A stretch of DNA of 64,000 nucleotides from Luethyella okanaganae (lineage in GTDB: Bacteria; Actinomycetota; Actinomycetes; Actinomycetales; Microbacteriaceae), in assembly GCF_042660285.1 (NCBI RefSeq), contig NZ_JBHSTP010000003.1:124001-188000 (forward strand), given 5' to 3'. Positions 26,301 through 38,244 of the stretch are shown here, in pieces. The translations under genes and the position numbers were made by a program. How positions within the stretch are numbered: the first letter of the stretch is position 1; each line of letters begins with the position of its first letter. The notes under the pieces are model-generated. The model saw nothing but the letters and a program-made list of their open reading frames with translations. It ran no database searches and was not told the DNA's origin.

Positions 26301-26834
26301 CTGATCGACTCCACCGGGAAGACGCGGCTGTTCGATGGCCGTTCCGGCGAGCCGTTCCCGCACCCGGTCTCGGTCGGGTACATGTACATCCTCAAGCTGC
26401 ACCACCTCGTCGACGACAAGATCCACGCACGCTCGACAGGCCCGTACTCGATGATCACCCAGCAGCCGCTCGGTGGCAAGGCGCAGTTCGGCGGGCAGCG
26501 TTTCGGTGAGATGGAGGTGTGGGCCCTCGAAGCCTACGGCGCCGCGTACGCTCTGCAGGAGCTGCTCACCATCAAGTCCGACGACATCCTCGGCCGCGTC
26601 AAGGTCTACGAGGCGATCGTCAAGGGTGAGAACATCCAGGAGCCCGGCATCCCCGAATCCTTCAAGGTTCTGATCAAGGAAATGCAGTCGCTCTGCCTGA
26701 ACGTCGAGGTGCTGTCCGCCGACGGAACGGCGGTCAGCCTGCGCGACACCGACGACGAGGTGTTCCGCGCGGCAGAGGAGCTCGGCATCAACATTTCCAC
26801 CCGGTTCGAGTCCTCGTCTGTCGACGAGATCTAA
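23346..26834 (+). CDS. rpoB: RNA polymerase beta subunit
   Basis: A full-length 1162-residue actinobacterial beta subunit. The TTG start (23346) is set by GGAGG at normal distance and by the conserved beginning of the protein. The rifampicin pocket is intact and of the sensitive type (GTSQLSQFMDQNNPLAGLTH, then KRRLSALGPGG) at about residues 418-447. The downstream RPYRRV-like segment (ETPYRRV), GRHGNKGV and the C-terminal QPLGGKAQFGGQRFGEMEVW are all present. It forms the catalytic core with rpoC, 44 bases downstream. Confidence 0.98.
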   Translation: MAAARNATTNSPKNGRSAGRLSFAKITDTLTVPDLLALQTESFDWLVGNDAWKARVAEAKASGRQDLPEKTGLDEIFEEISPIEDLGETMQLSFTNPELEPEKYTIDECKEKGKTYSAPLYVNAEFMNHLTGEIKTQTVFMGDFPLMTPKGTFVINGTERVVVSQLVRSPGVYFERQQEKTSDKDIYSARVIPSRGAWLEFEIDKRDQVGVRIDRKRKQSVTVFLKALGLTSEEILEEFKGFASIELTLEKDAILTKEEALKDIYRKLRPGEQVAAEAARALLDNFYFNPKRYDLAKVGRYKINNKLGLEAPLTDSVLTVQDVIATIKYLVALHDNQATIRGTRGGKTVDIRLDVDDIDNFGNRRIRAVGELIQNQVRTGLSRMERVVRERMTTQDIEAITPQTLINVRPVVAAIKEFFGTSQLSQFMDQNNPLAGLTHKRRLSALGPGGLSRDRAGVEVRDVHPSHYGRMCPIETPEGPNIGLIGSLASFARINSFGFIETPYRRVVKGKVTSDIDYLTAMEEDDYIVAQANAPLKADGHFQEDRVLARKKGGEVDLFPAGEIGYMDVSPRQMVSVATSLIPFLEHDDANRALMGANMQRQAVPLLRSDSPLVGTGMEGYAAIDAGDVLTADKAGVVAEVSADAVTVQLDEGGTQSYYLRKFDRSNQGTSYNHRVIVNAGDRIEVGEVIADGPATDNGELALGKNLLVAFMPWEGHNFEDAIILSQNLVKDDVLSSIHIEEYDVDARDTKLGKEEITRDLPNVSPDLLADLDERGIIRIGAEVRPGDILVGKVTPKGETELSAEERLLRAIFNEKSREVRDTSLKVPHGEQGTIIGVKVFDADNDDELGSGVNQRVVVYIAQKRKITEGDKLAGRHGNKGVISKILPVEDMPFLADGTPVDVILNPLGIPGRMNFGQVLETHLGWVAKQGWKVEGNPAWAKKLPKDAHEAAPGTKVATPVFDGALEEEIAGLLDATTLTRDGDRLIDSTGKTRLFDGRSGEPFPHPVSVGYMYILKLHHLVDDKIHARSTGPYSMITQQPLGGKAQFGGQRFGEMEVWALEAYGAAYALQELLTIKSDDILGRVKVYEAIVKGENIQEPGIPESFKVLIKEMQSLCLNVEVLSADGTAVSLRDTDDEVFRAAEELGINISTRFESSSVDEI

Positions 26835-26878
26835 GCCCGGCCGCCCAGAAGACTTCGGAAACTTTCCAAGGAGAGAAA

Positions 26879-30775
<3,897 letters not shown>

Positions 30776-30786
30776 TTCGCCGATCG

Positions 30787-30827
30787 AAGGGCCCCGGTCC
30801 CCGCTTTCTCGCGGGACCGGGGCCCTT
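30787..30827 (+). terminator. rpoC terminator
   Basis: AAGGGCCCCGGTCCC pairs exactly with GGGACCGGGGCCCTT around an 11-base loop, 11 bases after the rpoC stop. It is a strong intrinsic terminator stem without a long T run. Confidence 0.9.
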
Positions 30828-30852
30828 CGTCGCTCTCCCCCCCCACCCCCCA

Positions 30853-30938
30853 CCCCCTTCCTCCCCGCGAGACTGCGTGAATCGTCGAAAAGAGCCCTCT
30901 TTTCGACGATTCACGCAGTCTCGCGGGGAGGAAGGGGG
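30853..30938. repeat. 42-bp perfect inverted repeat with 2-base centre
   Basis: The left arm 30853-30894 and right arm 30897-30938 are exact reverse complements, separated only by CC. It lies between the convergent rpoC and rpiR-type genes, and an element symmetric on both strands could end transcripts from both sides. The arms contain TCGTCGAAAAGAG, reminiscent of the CGACGAAAAGGGC loop side of the 57-bp hairpin repeats. Confidence 0.95.
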
Positions 30939-30971
30939 CAGAGCGGAGGGGAGGCGAGGGAGGGTAGGAGG

Positions 30972-31832
30972 CTAGGGCAGCAACTCGTGGTTCCGCGTAC
31001 GGTCCCACAGAGCGAGGCGGGTGCGCGCCGGTTCTCCAAGCCTCTCCATAACAAAGGGGATGAGGAGCTCGGTGAGCAGGAACGCGGCCGTCATGCTCTT
31101 GTACGGCGACGCCGCGTCGCTGCTCACGGCGAGCACGACCTCGGCGTGCGGGGCGACCGGGCTGGCGAGCTCGTCTGTGATGACGATGATCGGCGTGCCC
31201 TTTCGCTTCGCGGCCAGCGCGATCTCCTGAGCGCTCCGCTGGAAGCGGTGGAAGTCGCACAGCACGAGCACGTCACGGCGGCTGAGGTCGATCAGGCTTC
31301 CGAGTCCCGCCCCCTGCGGAGCGTCGAGGAGGCGGACTCCCGGGCGGATCTGCTCGAGATGCAGTCCCAGATGGTAGGCGACCAGGTAGGAGAAGCGACC
31401 GCCGGTGAGGAGGATGCGTTTCGAGGTGTCCGCGAGCAGTTCGACGGCGGCATCGAGTGACGATGCGGGGATTCGTGTCAGCGAGGCGACGGTTCCCTCG
31501 GCCTGGTCGCGTGCGCGCCGCACCAGGATGTCGAGCGTGGATCCGGCCTCTGCCGTCGCCAAGAGCCGGGCAAGCGGTCCGGAGGAGCGGTGCGTGAGCT
31601 CCTCCCGTAGTGCGACCTGGAGTTCTGTGAAGCCACCGAAGCCGAGGCGTTGGGCGAAGCGCAGCACGGTGGGCGCGCTGACCTTCGCCTGTTCGGCGAG
31701 GCCGGCGACGGTGGAGAGGCCGGCGCTCGGATAGTCGGCCAGCAGGGCACGCGCGACCTGGCGCTCGGCTCGACTCAGCTCATGCAGCAGTGCCGTCGCC
31801 TGGACGGCAACGGTCGGGACGGTGGCATCCAC
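30972..31832 (-). CDS. RpiR-family transcriptional regulator (HTH + SIS)
   Basis: A 286-residue regulator with an N-terminal RpiR helix-turn-helix (about residues 10-85; GLAEQAKVSAPTVLRFAQRLG is the HTH) and a C-terminal SIS phosphosugar-isomerase-type domain (about 125-265; RILLTGGRFSYLVAYHLG, VLVLCDFHRFQRSAQEIALAAKRKGTPIIVITD). SIS domains usually bind phosphosugars, but RpiR members also control amino acid and amine catabolism. It is four bases downstream of the glutamine amidotransferase gene, so they are probably co-transcribed, and it is the likely regulator of the divergent operon. Confidence 0.9.
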   Translation of the reverse strand: MDATVPTVAVQATALLHELSRAERQVARALLADYPSAGLSTVAGLAEQAKVSAPTVLRFAQRLGFGGFTELQVALREELTHRSSGPLARLLATAEAGSTLDILVRRARDQAEGTVASLTRIPASSLDAAVELLADTSKRILLTGGRFSYLVAYHLGLHLEQIRPGVRLLDAPQGAGLGSLIDLSRRDVLVLCDFHRFQRSAQEIALAAKRKGTPIIVITDELASPVAPHAEVVLAVSSDAASPYKSMTAAFLLTELLIPFVMERLGEPARTRLALWDRTRNHELLP

Positions 31833-31836
31833 GGTC

Positions 31837-32634
31837 CTAGTCTTGCACTATCGCCGTGACCGACACCGAACCGTCGCCGAGTTCGATCGTGGCGACCGAC
31901 TCCGACGGCATCGGGAGCCAGTCGGACTCCCCCACCCCTGTCGATCCAATCAGCAGCGTGCCGTCGGCTCGGCGGGTCCAGCGGAGCGCGAAGTAGTCTT
32001 CGAGATGTTCGTCAGGCAGGTCCGAGCGGCGGATCTCGTCGATGTCCTCCGGTGGCAGCAGGCTGCGCGCGCTCGCATGCACCACGACAAGTCGGGTCGC
32101 GTCGAGGAGCATCGCGTTGAGGCTGCTGACGGGGAACCGGGGGCGCAGTTCGCGCACCGCCGCCAGGACGGCAGCGGGGAGGTCGCCGCCGTCGCGGAGG
32201 TGTTGGCGGATGATCGCGAAATACATCTCGCTGTCGGTCGTGCCGTTCAGCCCCGAGCGGCTCTCCTCGTCGACGAGCCGGCGCAGCTCGTCGATCGGCT
32301 TGAGCGAGCCGTTGTGCGCGAAAGCCACTCCGTCGGCGAGGAACGGGTGGGTGTTGCGCGCTTCGACGGCAAGCCCCGAGGTTGCCCAGCGCAGGTGGAC
32401 GATGGCGGCGCGGGCGATATCCGTGCTGAGCGCCGCACGGAAGTCGGGGTCCTCGGATGCCGCACGAACCGAGGTGTGCAGGAGAGGGGTCTCACCGGGT
32501 GCGGTCAGGTGGACCCATCCCCAGCCATCCTGGTGCACGCGCGAGAGCGAGGCGAAGACATTGAGCCGATCAGAGCCGAGTTCGGCCGCGACGGTCGTCT
32601 CGTGCGGTGACACGATGGCTAAAAGTCGACACAT
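31837..32634 (-). CDS. Class II glutamine amidotransferase (YafJ/EgtC-like)
   Basis: A 265-residue stand-alone class II (Ntn) amidohydrolase. Cys2 (MCRLLAIVS) is the catalytic nucleophile after Met removal, and HQDGWGW, HLRWATSG, NTHPF and FAHNGSL are the usual glutaminase-domain motifs. GAAGGG precedes the ATG; upstream in-frame codons cover the promoter region and are not used. EgtC-type relatives hydrolyse gamma-glutamyl amides. Next to a glutamine-synthetase-like ligase, a plausible role is removing gamma-glutamate from a modified intermediate. That is inference. Confidence 0.85.
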   Translation of the reverse strand: MCRLLAIVSPHETTVAAELGSDRLNVFASLSRVHQDGWGWVHLTAPGETPLLHTSVRAASEDPDFRAALSTDIARAAIVHLRWATSGLAVEARNTHPFLADGVAFAHNGSLKPIDELRRLVDEESRSGLNGTTDSEMYFAIIRQHLRDGGDLPAAVLAAVRELRPRFPVSSLNAMLLDATRLVVVHASARSLLPPEDIDEIRRSDLPDEHLEDYFALRWTRRADGTLLIGSTGVGESDWLPMPSESVATIELGDGSVSVTAIVQD

Positions 32635-32664
32635 GGAGACACCCTTCCGTGTTGTCCGATCCTT

Positions 32665-32709
32665 GACACGGAGTGTAACAGAATCTATATTTCGAGCATA
32701 CGTTACAAA
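32665..32709 (+). promoter_or_regulatory. Promoter and TGTAAC/GTTACA dyad of the amine operon
   Basis: TTGACA (32665-32670), a 17-base spacer and TATATT (32688-32693) make a near-perfect housekeeping promoter. An inverted repeat TGTAAC (32676-32681) / GTTACA (32704-32709) places one half in the spacer and the other just after the start point, a classical repressor layout. The RpiR-type protein is the obvious candidate. Confidence 0.7.
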
Positions 32710-32775
32710 GGTGAAACGTCTGTGACACATGGTTGCGAGACGATGTTCCCGTCGACAACTGCGGAAGGAAGTCAC

Positions 32776-34125
32776 ATGACGACCATGACGAGGCCCTGGG
32801 ATGAGTCCGGGCTCGAAGCCCTCACCTCCGAGCTCGCGGGTTCGGGTGTCGAGCTCGTGCTCGGCACGATCGTCGATCTCGCCGGTGTGACCAGGGCGAA
32901 AGGCGCCCCCACTCGACGACTCGGCGCCTTCCACCGTTCCGGCATGGGCGCGTCTCCGTCCTGGAACGTCTTCTGCGTCGACGACGGCATCGCCTTCACC
33001 CCATCGATCGGGGTCGTCGGCGATCTGCGTCTTCGGATCGACCCGGCGGCGGTGCGCCGGATCGGCGACGGTCTCGCCTGGGGACCGGCCGAGTTCTACT
33101 CGCAGGACGGAGTGCCTTCTCCGGGGTGCGCGCGTGGCCGGCTGGCGGCCGTCGCCGCCGACGCCGGGCGGCTGGGGTTGAGCCCGCTCATGGGCACAGA
33201 GCTCGAGTTCACGCTCGTCGATCCGGACGGATCGATGGCGAGCCGAATCCCCTGGTCACCCTATGGGCTGCGACCCACCGTGGAGCGGGGCCGGTTCCTC
33301 GCCGACCTCGCTCGCTCGCTCGAGGACGCCGGAGTGGAGGCGGAGCAGCTCCATGCCGAATATGGCGTGGACCAGTTCGAAGTCTCGCTCGCTCCGTCCG
33401 GCCCGGTCGACATGGCCGACGCCCTCGTGCTCACCCGCCTCGTGATCGGCAGGGTCGCCGCCAGGCACGACCTCGCCGTCTCCTTCTCACCCGTGCCGTT
33501 CATCGGCGGAGCCGGCAACGGCGCCCATCTGCACCTCTCTCTGGCACGCGATGGCGCGCCGCTGTTCGGTGGCGGAGACGGTCCGCACGGAATCACCGCG
33601 GACGGCGGCTCGGCCATCGCGGGAGTCGTCTCGGCTCTGCCCGAGCTCCTCGGCGTGTATGCAGGCTCCGTTCTCTCATCGACCCGCTTGAAGCCGGGCA
33701 ACTGGGCAGGCGCCGCCGCATGCTGGGGGCTGGAGAACCGGGAGGCCGCTGTACGGTTCCTCGCCGCGACGTCCGGGAACCCGCACGGCGCGAACGTGGA
33801 GCTCAAATGCGTCGATCCGAGCAGCAACATCTATCTCGCCGCGGCCGCTCTGCTCGCCTCGGCACTCCATGGCATCGAGAACCGGCTTCCGCTTCCCCCC
33901 GAGGTGACGGCCGCACCTGAGCACTCATCGCATCCGCCCGTATCGCTTGCGACGGACCAGGCGACGACGCTAGACGCGCTCGAACGTTCCGAGCTGGCTG
34001 CGGCCTTCCTCGGCGCGGAGATCGTCGAAGGACTCGTCGCCGTCCGCCGCCACGAGGCGGCCACCTTCGACGGGCAGAGCCCGGAGTCGATTGCCGAAGC
34101 CCTGCGCTTCGCCTGGTCCTGCTAG
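32776..34125 (+). CDS. Glutamine synthetase-like gamma-glutamyl ligase
   Basis: A 449-residue glutamine-synthetase fold protein. Visible active-site segments: GTELEFTLVD (Glu ligands, about residue 142), EYGVDQFEVSL, NGAHLHLSL in place of the NGSGMHxH loop, and GLENREAAVRF for the ATP/glutamate Arg region. The usual GS-I adenylylation signature is not seen. Such divergent proteins (GlnA3/GlnA4, PuuA, FluG C-terminal types) gamma-glutamylate amines or other substrates rather than ammonia. Start at the ATG after GGAAGG. It leads an operon with a permease, an aminotransferase and an amidohydrolase. Confidence 0.87.
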   Translation: MTTMTRPWDESGLEALTSELAGSGVELVLGTIVDLAGVTRAKGAPTRRLGAFHRSGMGASPSWNVFCVDDGIAFTPSIGVVGDLRLRIDPAAVRRIGDGLAWGPAEFYSQDGVPSPGCARGRLAAVAADAGRLGLSPLMGTELEFTLVDPDGSMASRIPWSPYGLRPTVERGRFLADLARSLEDAGVEAEQLHAEYGVDQFEVSLAPSGPVDMADALVLTRLVIGRVAARHDLAVSFSPVPFIGGAGNGAHLHLSLARDGAPLFGGGDGPHGITADGGSAIAGVVSALPELLGVYAGSVLSSTRLKPGNWAGAAACWGLENREAAVRFLAATSGNPHGANVELKCVDPSSNIYLAAAALLASALHGIENRLPLPPEVTAAPEHSSHPPVSLATDQATTLDALERSELAAAFLGAEIVEGLVAVRRHEAATFDGQSPESIAEALRFAWSC

Positions 34126-34152
34126 CCCCCACCACATCCCGAGGAGAACCCC

Positions 34153-35646
34153 ATGGCATCACCAACCCGTGAAGCAGCACCGCGTAGAATCTCACGGAGG
34201 CTGCCCCTCTGGGCGGCCGTCGCACTGTCCCTGGCTACCGTCGGCCCCACCCTGGCCATGTCCGGCAACGGGCAGGGACTCATCGGCATCGTCGGCAAGT
34301 CGATCCCTCTGGTCTTCGTGATCGGACTGGTCGGGGTCGCGCTCGTCGGCTACGGCTTCGTGCGACTCACCCGCCACCTCAACCACGCCGGCTCGGCCTA
34401 CGCGCTCGTCGGGGGCACGATCGGTCCGCGCGCGGGCTTCTTCTCGGGTTTCGCCATGCTCGGGGCCTACATCGGGTTCTCCATCGGAACCCTTGCGCTG
34501 ACCGCCGCGTTCGTGAACGCCTTCCTCGCCGAGTTGCAGAGCGGGGTGGAGGAGCCCTTCCAGCTTCCTTGGATCGTGATCGTGATCGCCGGCGCTATCG
34601 TCTCCTTCCTGCTCGCGGGCCGGGATGTCTCGATGATCGCCAAGATCCTGCTGGTGATCGAGGGCATCGGGATCGTCGCCATGCTCATCCTCGTCGCGGT
34701 GATCTTCGCCAATGGCGGCGCACCGTCGACAGGCTTCGATCTGAGCGTGTTCACCTTCGAAGGCGTCGACGTCGCCCAGGTGCTCAGCGGCGTCGTCGCG
34801 GCCTTCCTGTCGTGGGCCGGGTTCGAGGCCTGCGCCTCTCTCGGTGAGGAGACCGACAACCCCAAGCGGAACATCCCGCGGGCGCTCGGCGGCACTCTGC
34901 TGCTCACGGGCGTGCTGTTCATCGTCGTCATGTTCGCGCAGACCATCGGCTTCGGCACGGATGCCGCGGGCCTCACGGCGTTCCAGACCTCCGGAAACAC
35001 CCTCGGCGATCTCGCGCATGACTATGTAGGCACCTGGTTCGGGCTCATCGTCATCTTCACCGCCACGTGCGCGGCCTTCGGATGCCACATGGCCACGGCG
35101 GCGGCGTCCGGACGCATGATCTACGCGTTCGCCCGCGACGGCTTCGGACCCTCCTGGTTCGCCGTGCTCGAACCGAAGACGAACGGACCGCGACGGGCCA
35201 CCTGGCTGGTCGTCGCTCTCGCGCTCGCGGCGACCGTTCTCTGCGCTCTCGCCGGATGGCCGGACCTGGGAACGGGCAACCCTCCTCTCGACGCCTACTT
35301 CCTCTTCGCGGTGGCCGGAGCGGTCTGTCTCATGATCGCCTACTTCATGGTCGAGGTGGCCGCCGTGCGATTCGTCGCCGCAAAGCGCTTCCAGATCGTG
35401 CACGGCGGAACCGGAAAGCTTCTCGGAGTCGTGCTCCCGACGCTCGGGGCGCTCGTCATCGCCGTCGTGCTCTGGTTCAACGTGAAGGATGCGGCGAGCC
35501 CGTGGGCGGCGCCCATCCTCGGACTCTACTGGTGTGCGCTCGGTGCCGTGCTCGCACTCGCGGCCTCGAGTATTGCGACCAGGGTCGGGAATTCGCTCAT
35601 CGCCGAACTGGAGCTGCCTGAGTTGCAGCAGAAGGAACGGGTATGA
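34153..35646 (+). CDS. APC-family amino acid/amine permease
   Basis: A 497-residue membrane transporter with about 12 hydrophobic helices. The N-terminal ALSLATVGPTLAMSGNGQG corresponds to helix 1 with the substrate-binding break, and ETDNPKRNIPRALGG to the conserved helix 6 to 7 loop of the amino acid-polyamine-organocation superfamily. GAGGAG precedes the ATG. Its stop overlaps the aminotransferase start (ATGA). The substrate is probably the amine or amino acid degraded by the operon; sequence alone does not say which. Confidence 0.88.
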   Translation: MASPTREAAPRRISRRLPLWAAVALSLATVGPTLAMSGNGQGLIGIVGKSIPLVFVIGLVGVALVGYGFVRLTRHLNHAGSAYALVGGTIGPRAGFFSGFAMLGAYIGFSIGTLALTAAFVNAFLAELQSGVEEPFQLPWIVIVIAGAIVSFLLAGRDVSMIAKILLVIEGIGIVAMLILVAVIFANGGAPSTGFDLSVFTFEGVDVAQVLSGVVAAFLSWAGFEACASLGEETDNPKRNIPRALGGTLLLTGVLFIVVMFAQTIGFGTDAAGLTAFQTSGNTLGDLAHDYVGTWFGLIVIFTATCAAFGCHMATAAASGRMIYAFARDGFGPSWFAVLEPKTNGPRRATWLVVALALAATVLCALAGWPDLGTGNPPLDAYFLFAVAGAVCLMIAYFMVEVAAVRFVAAKRFQIVHGGTGKLLGVVLPTLGALVIAVVLWFNVKDAASPWAAPILGLYWCALGAVLALAASSIATRVGNSLIAELELPELQQKERV

Positions 35647-36971
35647 CCAGCCTCTACGAGCGGGATGCCGCGGCCGTGGCCGCGGTCGAGAAGCTTCGCT
35701 TCTTCCCGCTCGAGGTCGTCGAGGGGCGGGGATCCATTCTCGTCGAGCCCGGTGGTCGGGAGCTGATCGATCTGTCGGCGACCTGGACCGCGTCCGGCTT
35801 GGGACACGGGCACCCCGAGATCGTCTCGGCCATGACCGAGGCGGCGGCCCGCGCTCCGGGGGCCGGCGGCCTCTCGGCGGTGCATCCCGACTCGGTCGGA
35901 CTCGCCGAGGATCTTCTCGCCCTCGTTCCGGGCGGCGGGGAGCGCAGGGTCTACCTCGGTCACGCTGGTTCGGATGCCAACGACGTCGCCCTGCGCTGTT
36001 GCCGGCATGCCACCGGGCGTGCGACGATCCTTGCCTTCGAACACAGCTATCACGGCGGCATCGGGGTGGCCATGGGAGCCTCGGGCGTGCACGTCGACGC
36101 CGGACGGGAGGCGGATCCGGCCGTGGTGTTCCTGCCGTATCCGAACCCTCTGCGGCCGTTCACGGGAGACATAGGCACGACCGTCGATGCGGTGCTGGAG
36201 CGGGCTCGCAACCACCTGGCGGGCGGGACGATCGCTTGCCTCATCGTCGAGCCGATCCTCTCTGACGGTGGCCTCGTGGTTCCGCCGGATGGTTTCCTGC
36301 TCCGACTGACCGCGCTCTGCCGCGAGTACGGTGTGCCCGTCATCTGCGACGAGGTGAAGGTCGGGCTCGGGCGGCCTGGCACGCTCCATGCTTTTCAGCA
36401 CGACGGAGCCGAGCCCGACGTCGTGACCTTCGGCAAGGTGATCGGAGGCGGCCTGCCGCTGTCGGCCGCCGTCGGACCGGCCGACATCCTCGACGGTCCC
36501 GCCGCCTCGGCACTGCTGACGACGGCAGGCAATCCCATCTGCACGGCGGTCGGACGGGCTGTGCTCCGCACCATCGTCGACGCGGACCTTCCCGGGCGTG
36601 CCGCGGTCGCCGGGCGACGGTTCACTGCAGGACTGGTCGAGATCGCCTCCGGCAGCGGCGCCTATTCCGGTCGCTCGGCCGAGCACATCGGCGAGGTGCG
36701 GGGTCGTGGCCTCGCGATCGGGGTCGAGCTCGTCGGTGACCGGGAGTGGCTCGACCCGGCACCGAAGCTCGCGCAGAAGGTGGTCTACCGTGCCTGGCAA
36801 CTCGGTGCCGTCGTCTACTACGTCGGTGGGAATGTGCTCGAGATCACCCCGCCGCTCGTCATCTCCGACTCCGAGATCGACCGGGCCGTGGATATCCTGG
36901 ACCTCGCGATCGGCGACGTGATGGCAGGGGCCGTGAGCGATGAGGAGGTGGCACCGTATGTCGGATGGTGA
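35643..36971 (+). CDS. Class III pyridoxal-phosphate aminotransferase
   Basis: A 442-residue fold-type I aminotransferase. The PLP lysine is Lys265 in TFGKVIGGGLPLSA; the PLP-ring Asp is in CDEVKVGLGRPG; and TWTASGLGHGHPE and HAGSDANDVALR are the usual substrate/PLP phosphate segments. Class III members act on omega-amino groups (GABA, putrescine, ornithine, 2,4-diaminobutyrate). It is coupled at the front to the permease by ATGA and overlaps the amidohydrolase by 14 bases. It probably transaminates the imported or gamma-glutamylated amine. Confidence 0.9.
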   Translation: MTSLYERDAAAVAAVEKLRFFPLEVVEGRGSILVEPGGRELIDLSATWTASGLGHGHPEIVSAMTEAAARAPGAGGLSAVHPDSVGLAEDLLALVPGGGERRVYLGHAGSDANDVALRCCRHATGRATILAFEHSYHGGIGVAMGASGVHVDAGREADPAVVFLPYPNPLRPFTGDIGTTVDAVLERARNHLAGGTIACLIVEPILSDGGLVVPPDGFLLRLTALCREYGVPVICDEVKVGLGRPGTLHAFQHDGAEPDVVTFGKVIGGGLPLSAAVGPADILDGPAASALLTTAGNPICTAVGRAVLRTIVDADLPGRAAVAGRRFTAGLVEIASGSGAYSGRSAEHIGEVRGRGLAIGVELVGDREWLDPAPKLAQKVVYRAWQLGAVVYYVGGNVLEITPPLVISDSEIDRAVDILDLAIGDVMAGAVSDEEVAPYVGW

Positions 36972-38136
36972 GCTGGATGTTCTGGCCGGAGCCGGGGAGC
37001 GCGTTCCCGCGCACCTGGCCGACGCCCTTCGCGGCCTCGGCCTGATCGACCATCATGTGCACGGCTGTTTCACGGAGGCGATCGATCGCGCCCGCTTCGA
37101 GGATTGTCTCAACGAGGGCTCGCCAGAACCGATGCCGGGGTTCATGACCCAGTTCGACTCGCAGATCGGATTCGCGATCCGCCGGTGGTGCGCCCCTCTC
37201 GTCGGCGCGCCACCGCTCGTCGACGCGAACGGGTACTGGGCGGCGCGGAGCGCTCTCGCGCCCGCCGAGCTCAATGCCAGGATGCTCCGAGCGGCCGGTG
37301 TCGAGCACTGGGTGATCGACACCGGCTTCCAGGGTGGAACGATCTCCGGCCTCGACCGCATGGCCGAGGAGTCGGGCGCCCCGGCCTCCGAGATCCTGCG
37401 CCTCGAGACGATGGCGGAGGAGCTCATGCGCCGCGACACGGCGCCGGGCGACTTCGCCGATGCGTTCCGCGCCGCGCTCGTCGAGGCGCTGCCCCGCATC
37501 GTAGGAGTCAAGACCATCTGCGCGTATCGTTGCGGGTTCGACATCGACTGGCGGAGACCGGCGGACGAGGAGGTGGTCCGGGCGGTCGCGGCCTGGATCG
37601 CTCGAGATGGGGAGAACCCGCGGCTCGACGATCCGCTGCTCGCCGCCTTCCTCGTGCACGCCGCGGCGGAGCTTGGCCTCCCGATCCAGATACATGTCGG
37701 CTTCGGCGACCGGGATCTCGACCTCCACAGAACCAACCCGATGCTGCTGCTCGGGCTTCTGCGCGAACCGAGCATCGCACGTTCCTCGATCATGCTGCTG
37801 CACTGCTACCCCTATCACCGCGAAGCCGGCTACCTGGCGCAGGCCTTCGCGAACGTGTATTACGATATAGGCCTGGCGATCAACTACGTCGGAGCGCGGG
37901 CGCCGCACGTGGTCGCGGAAGCGCTCGAGCTCGGTCCGTTCGCCAAGCAGCTCTATTCCTCTGACGCTTTCGGGGTTCCGGAGTTCCACCTGCTCGGCTC
38001 GACGCTGTGGCGGCGTTCGATGGGGCTCGTCTTGGGACGTTGGGTCGCGGACGGCGACTGGTCGGAGAGCGACGCCATCCGGGTGGCTCGGATGATCGGC
38101 GCCGACAACGCGCGCAGGGCATACGGGCTAGGGTAG
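36958..38136 (+). CDS. Amidohydrolase (amidohydrolase_2 / FluG N-terminal-like)
   Basis: A 392-residue metal-dependent TIM-barrel hydrolase. Metal ligands are visible as HxH (DHHVHG, His33/His35), IQIHVGFGD, LLHCYPYH and the late Asp in YSSDAFG, the pattern of amidohydrolase_2 proteins. The start is the ATG inside the end of the preceding gene. In fungi the FluG protein fuses such a domain to a glutamine synthetase-like domain; here both occur in one operon. A role in hydrolysing the gamma-glutamyl amide or a later product is inferred. Confidence 0.82.
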   Translation: MSDGELDVLAGAGERVPAHLADALRGLGLIDHHVHGCFTEAIDRARFEDCLNEGSPEPMPGFMTQFDSQIGFAIRRWCAPLVGAPPLVDANGYWAARSALAPAELNARMLRAAGVEHWVIDTGFQGGTISGLDRMAEESGAPASEILRLETMAEELMRRDTAPGDFADAFRAALVEALPRIVGVKTICAYRCGFDIDWRRPADEEVVRAVAAWIARDGENPRLDDPLLAAFLVHAAAELGLPIQIHVGFGDRDLDLHRTNPMLLLGLLREPSIARSSIMLLHCYPYHREAGYLAQAFANVYYDIGLAINYVGARAPHVVAEALELGPFAKQLYSSDAFGVPEFHLLGSTLWRRSMGLVLGRWVADGDWSESDAIRVARMIGADNARRAYGLG

Positions 38137-38244
38137 AGCGGGTCACGTCGTGCCCGAGGATTGGGATGAACGCTCGTCGATCGCCTTCGCCATCGTGCGG
38201 AAACCCTGCAGGGTCGCGTCTGGACCGGTCGCTACACTGGCGGG

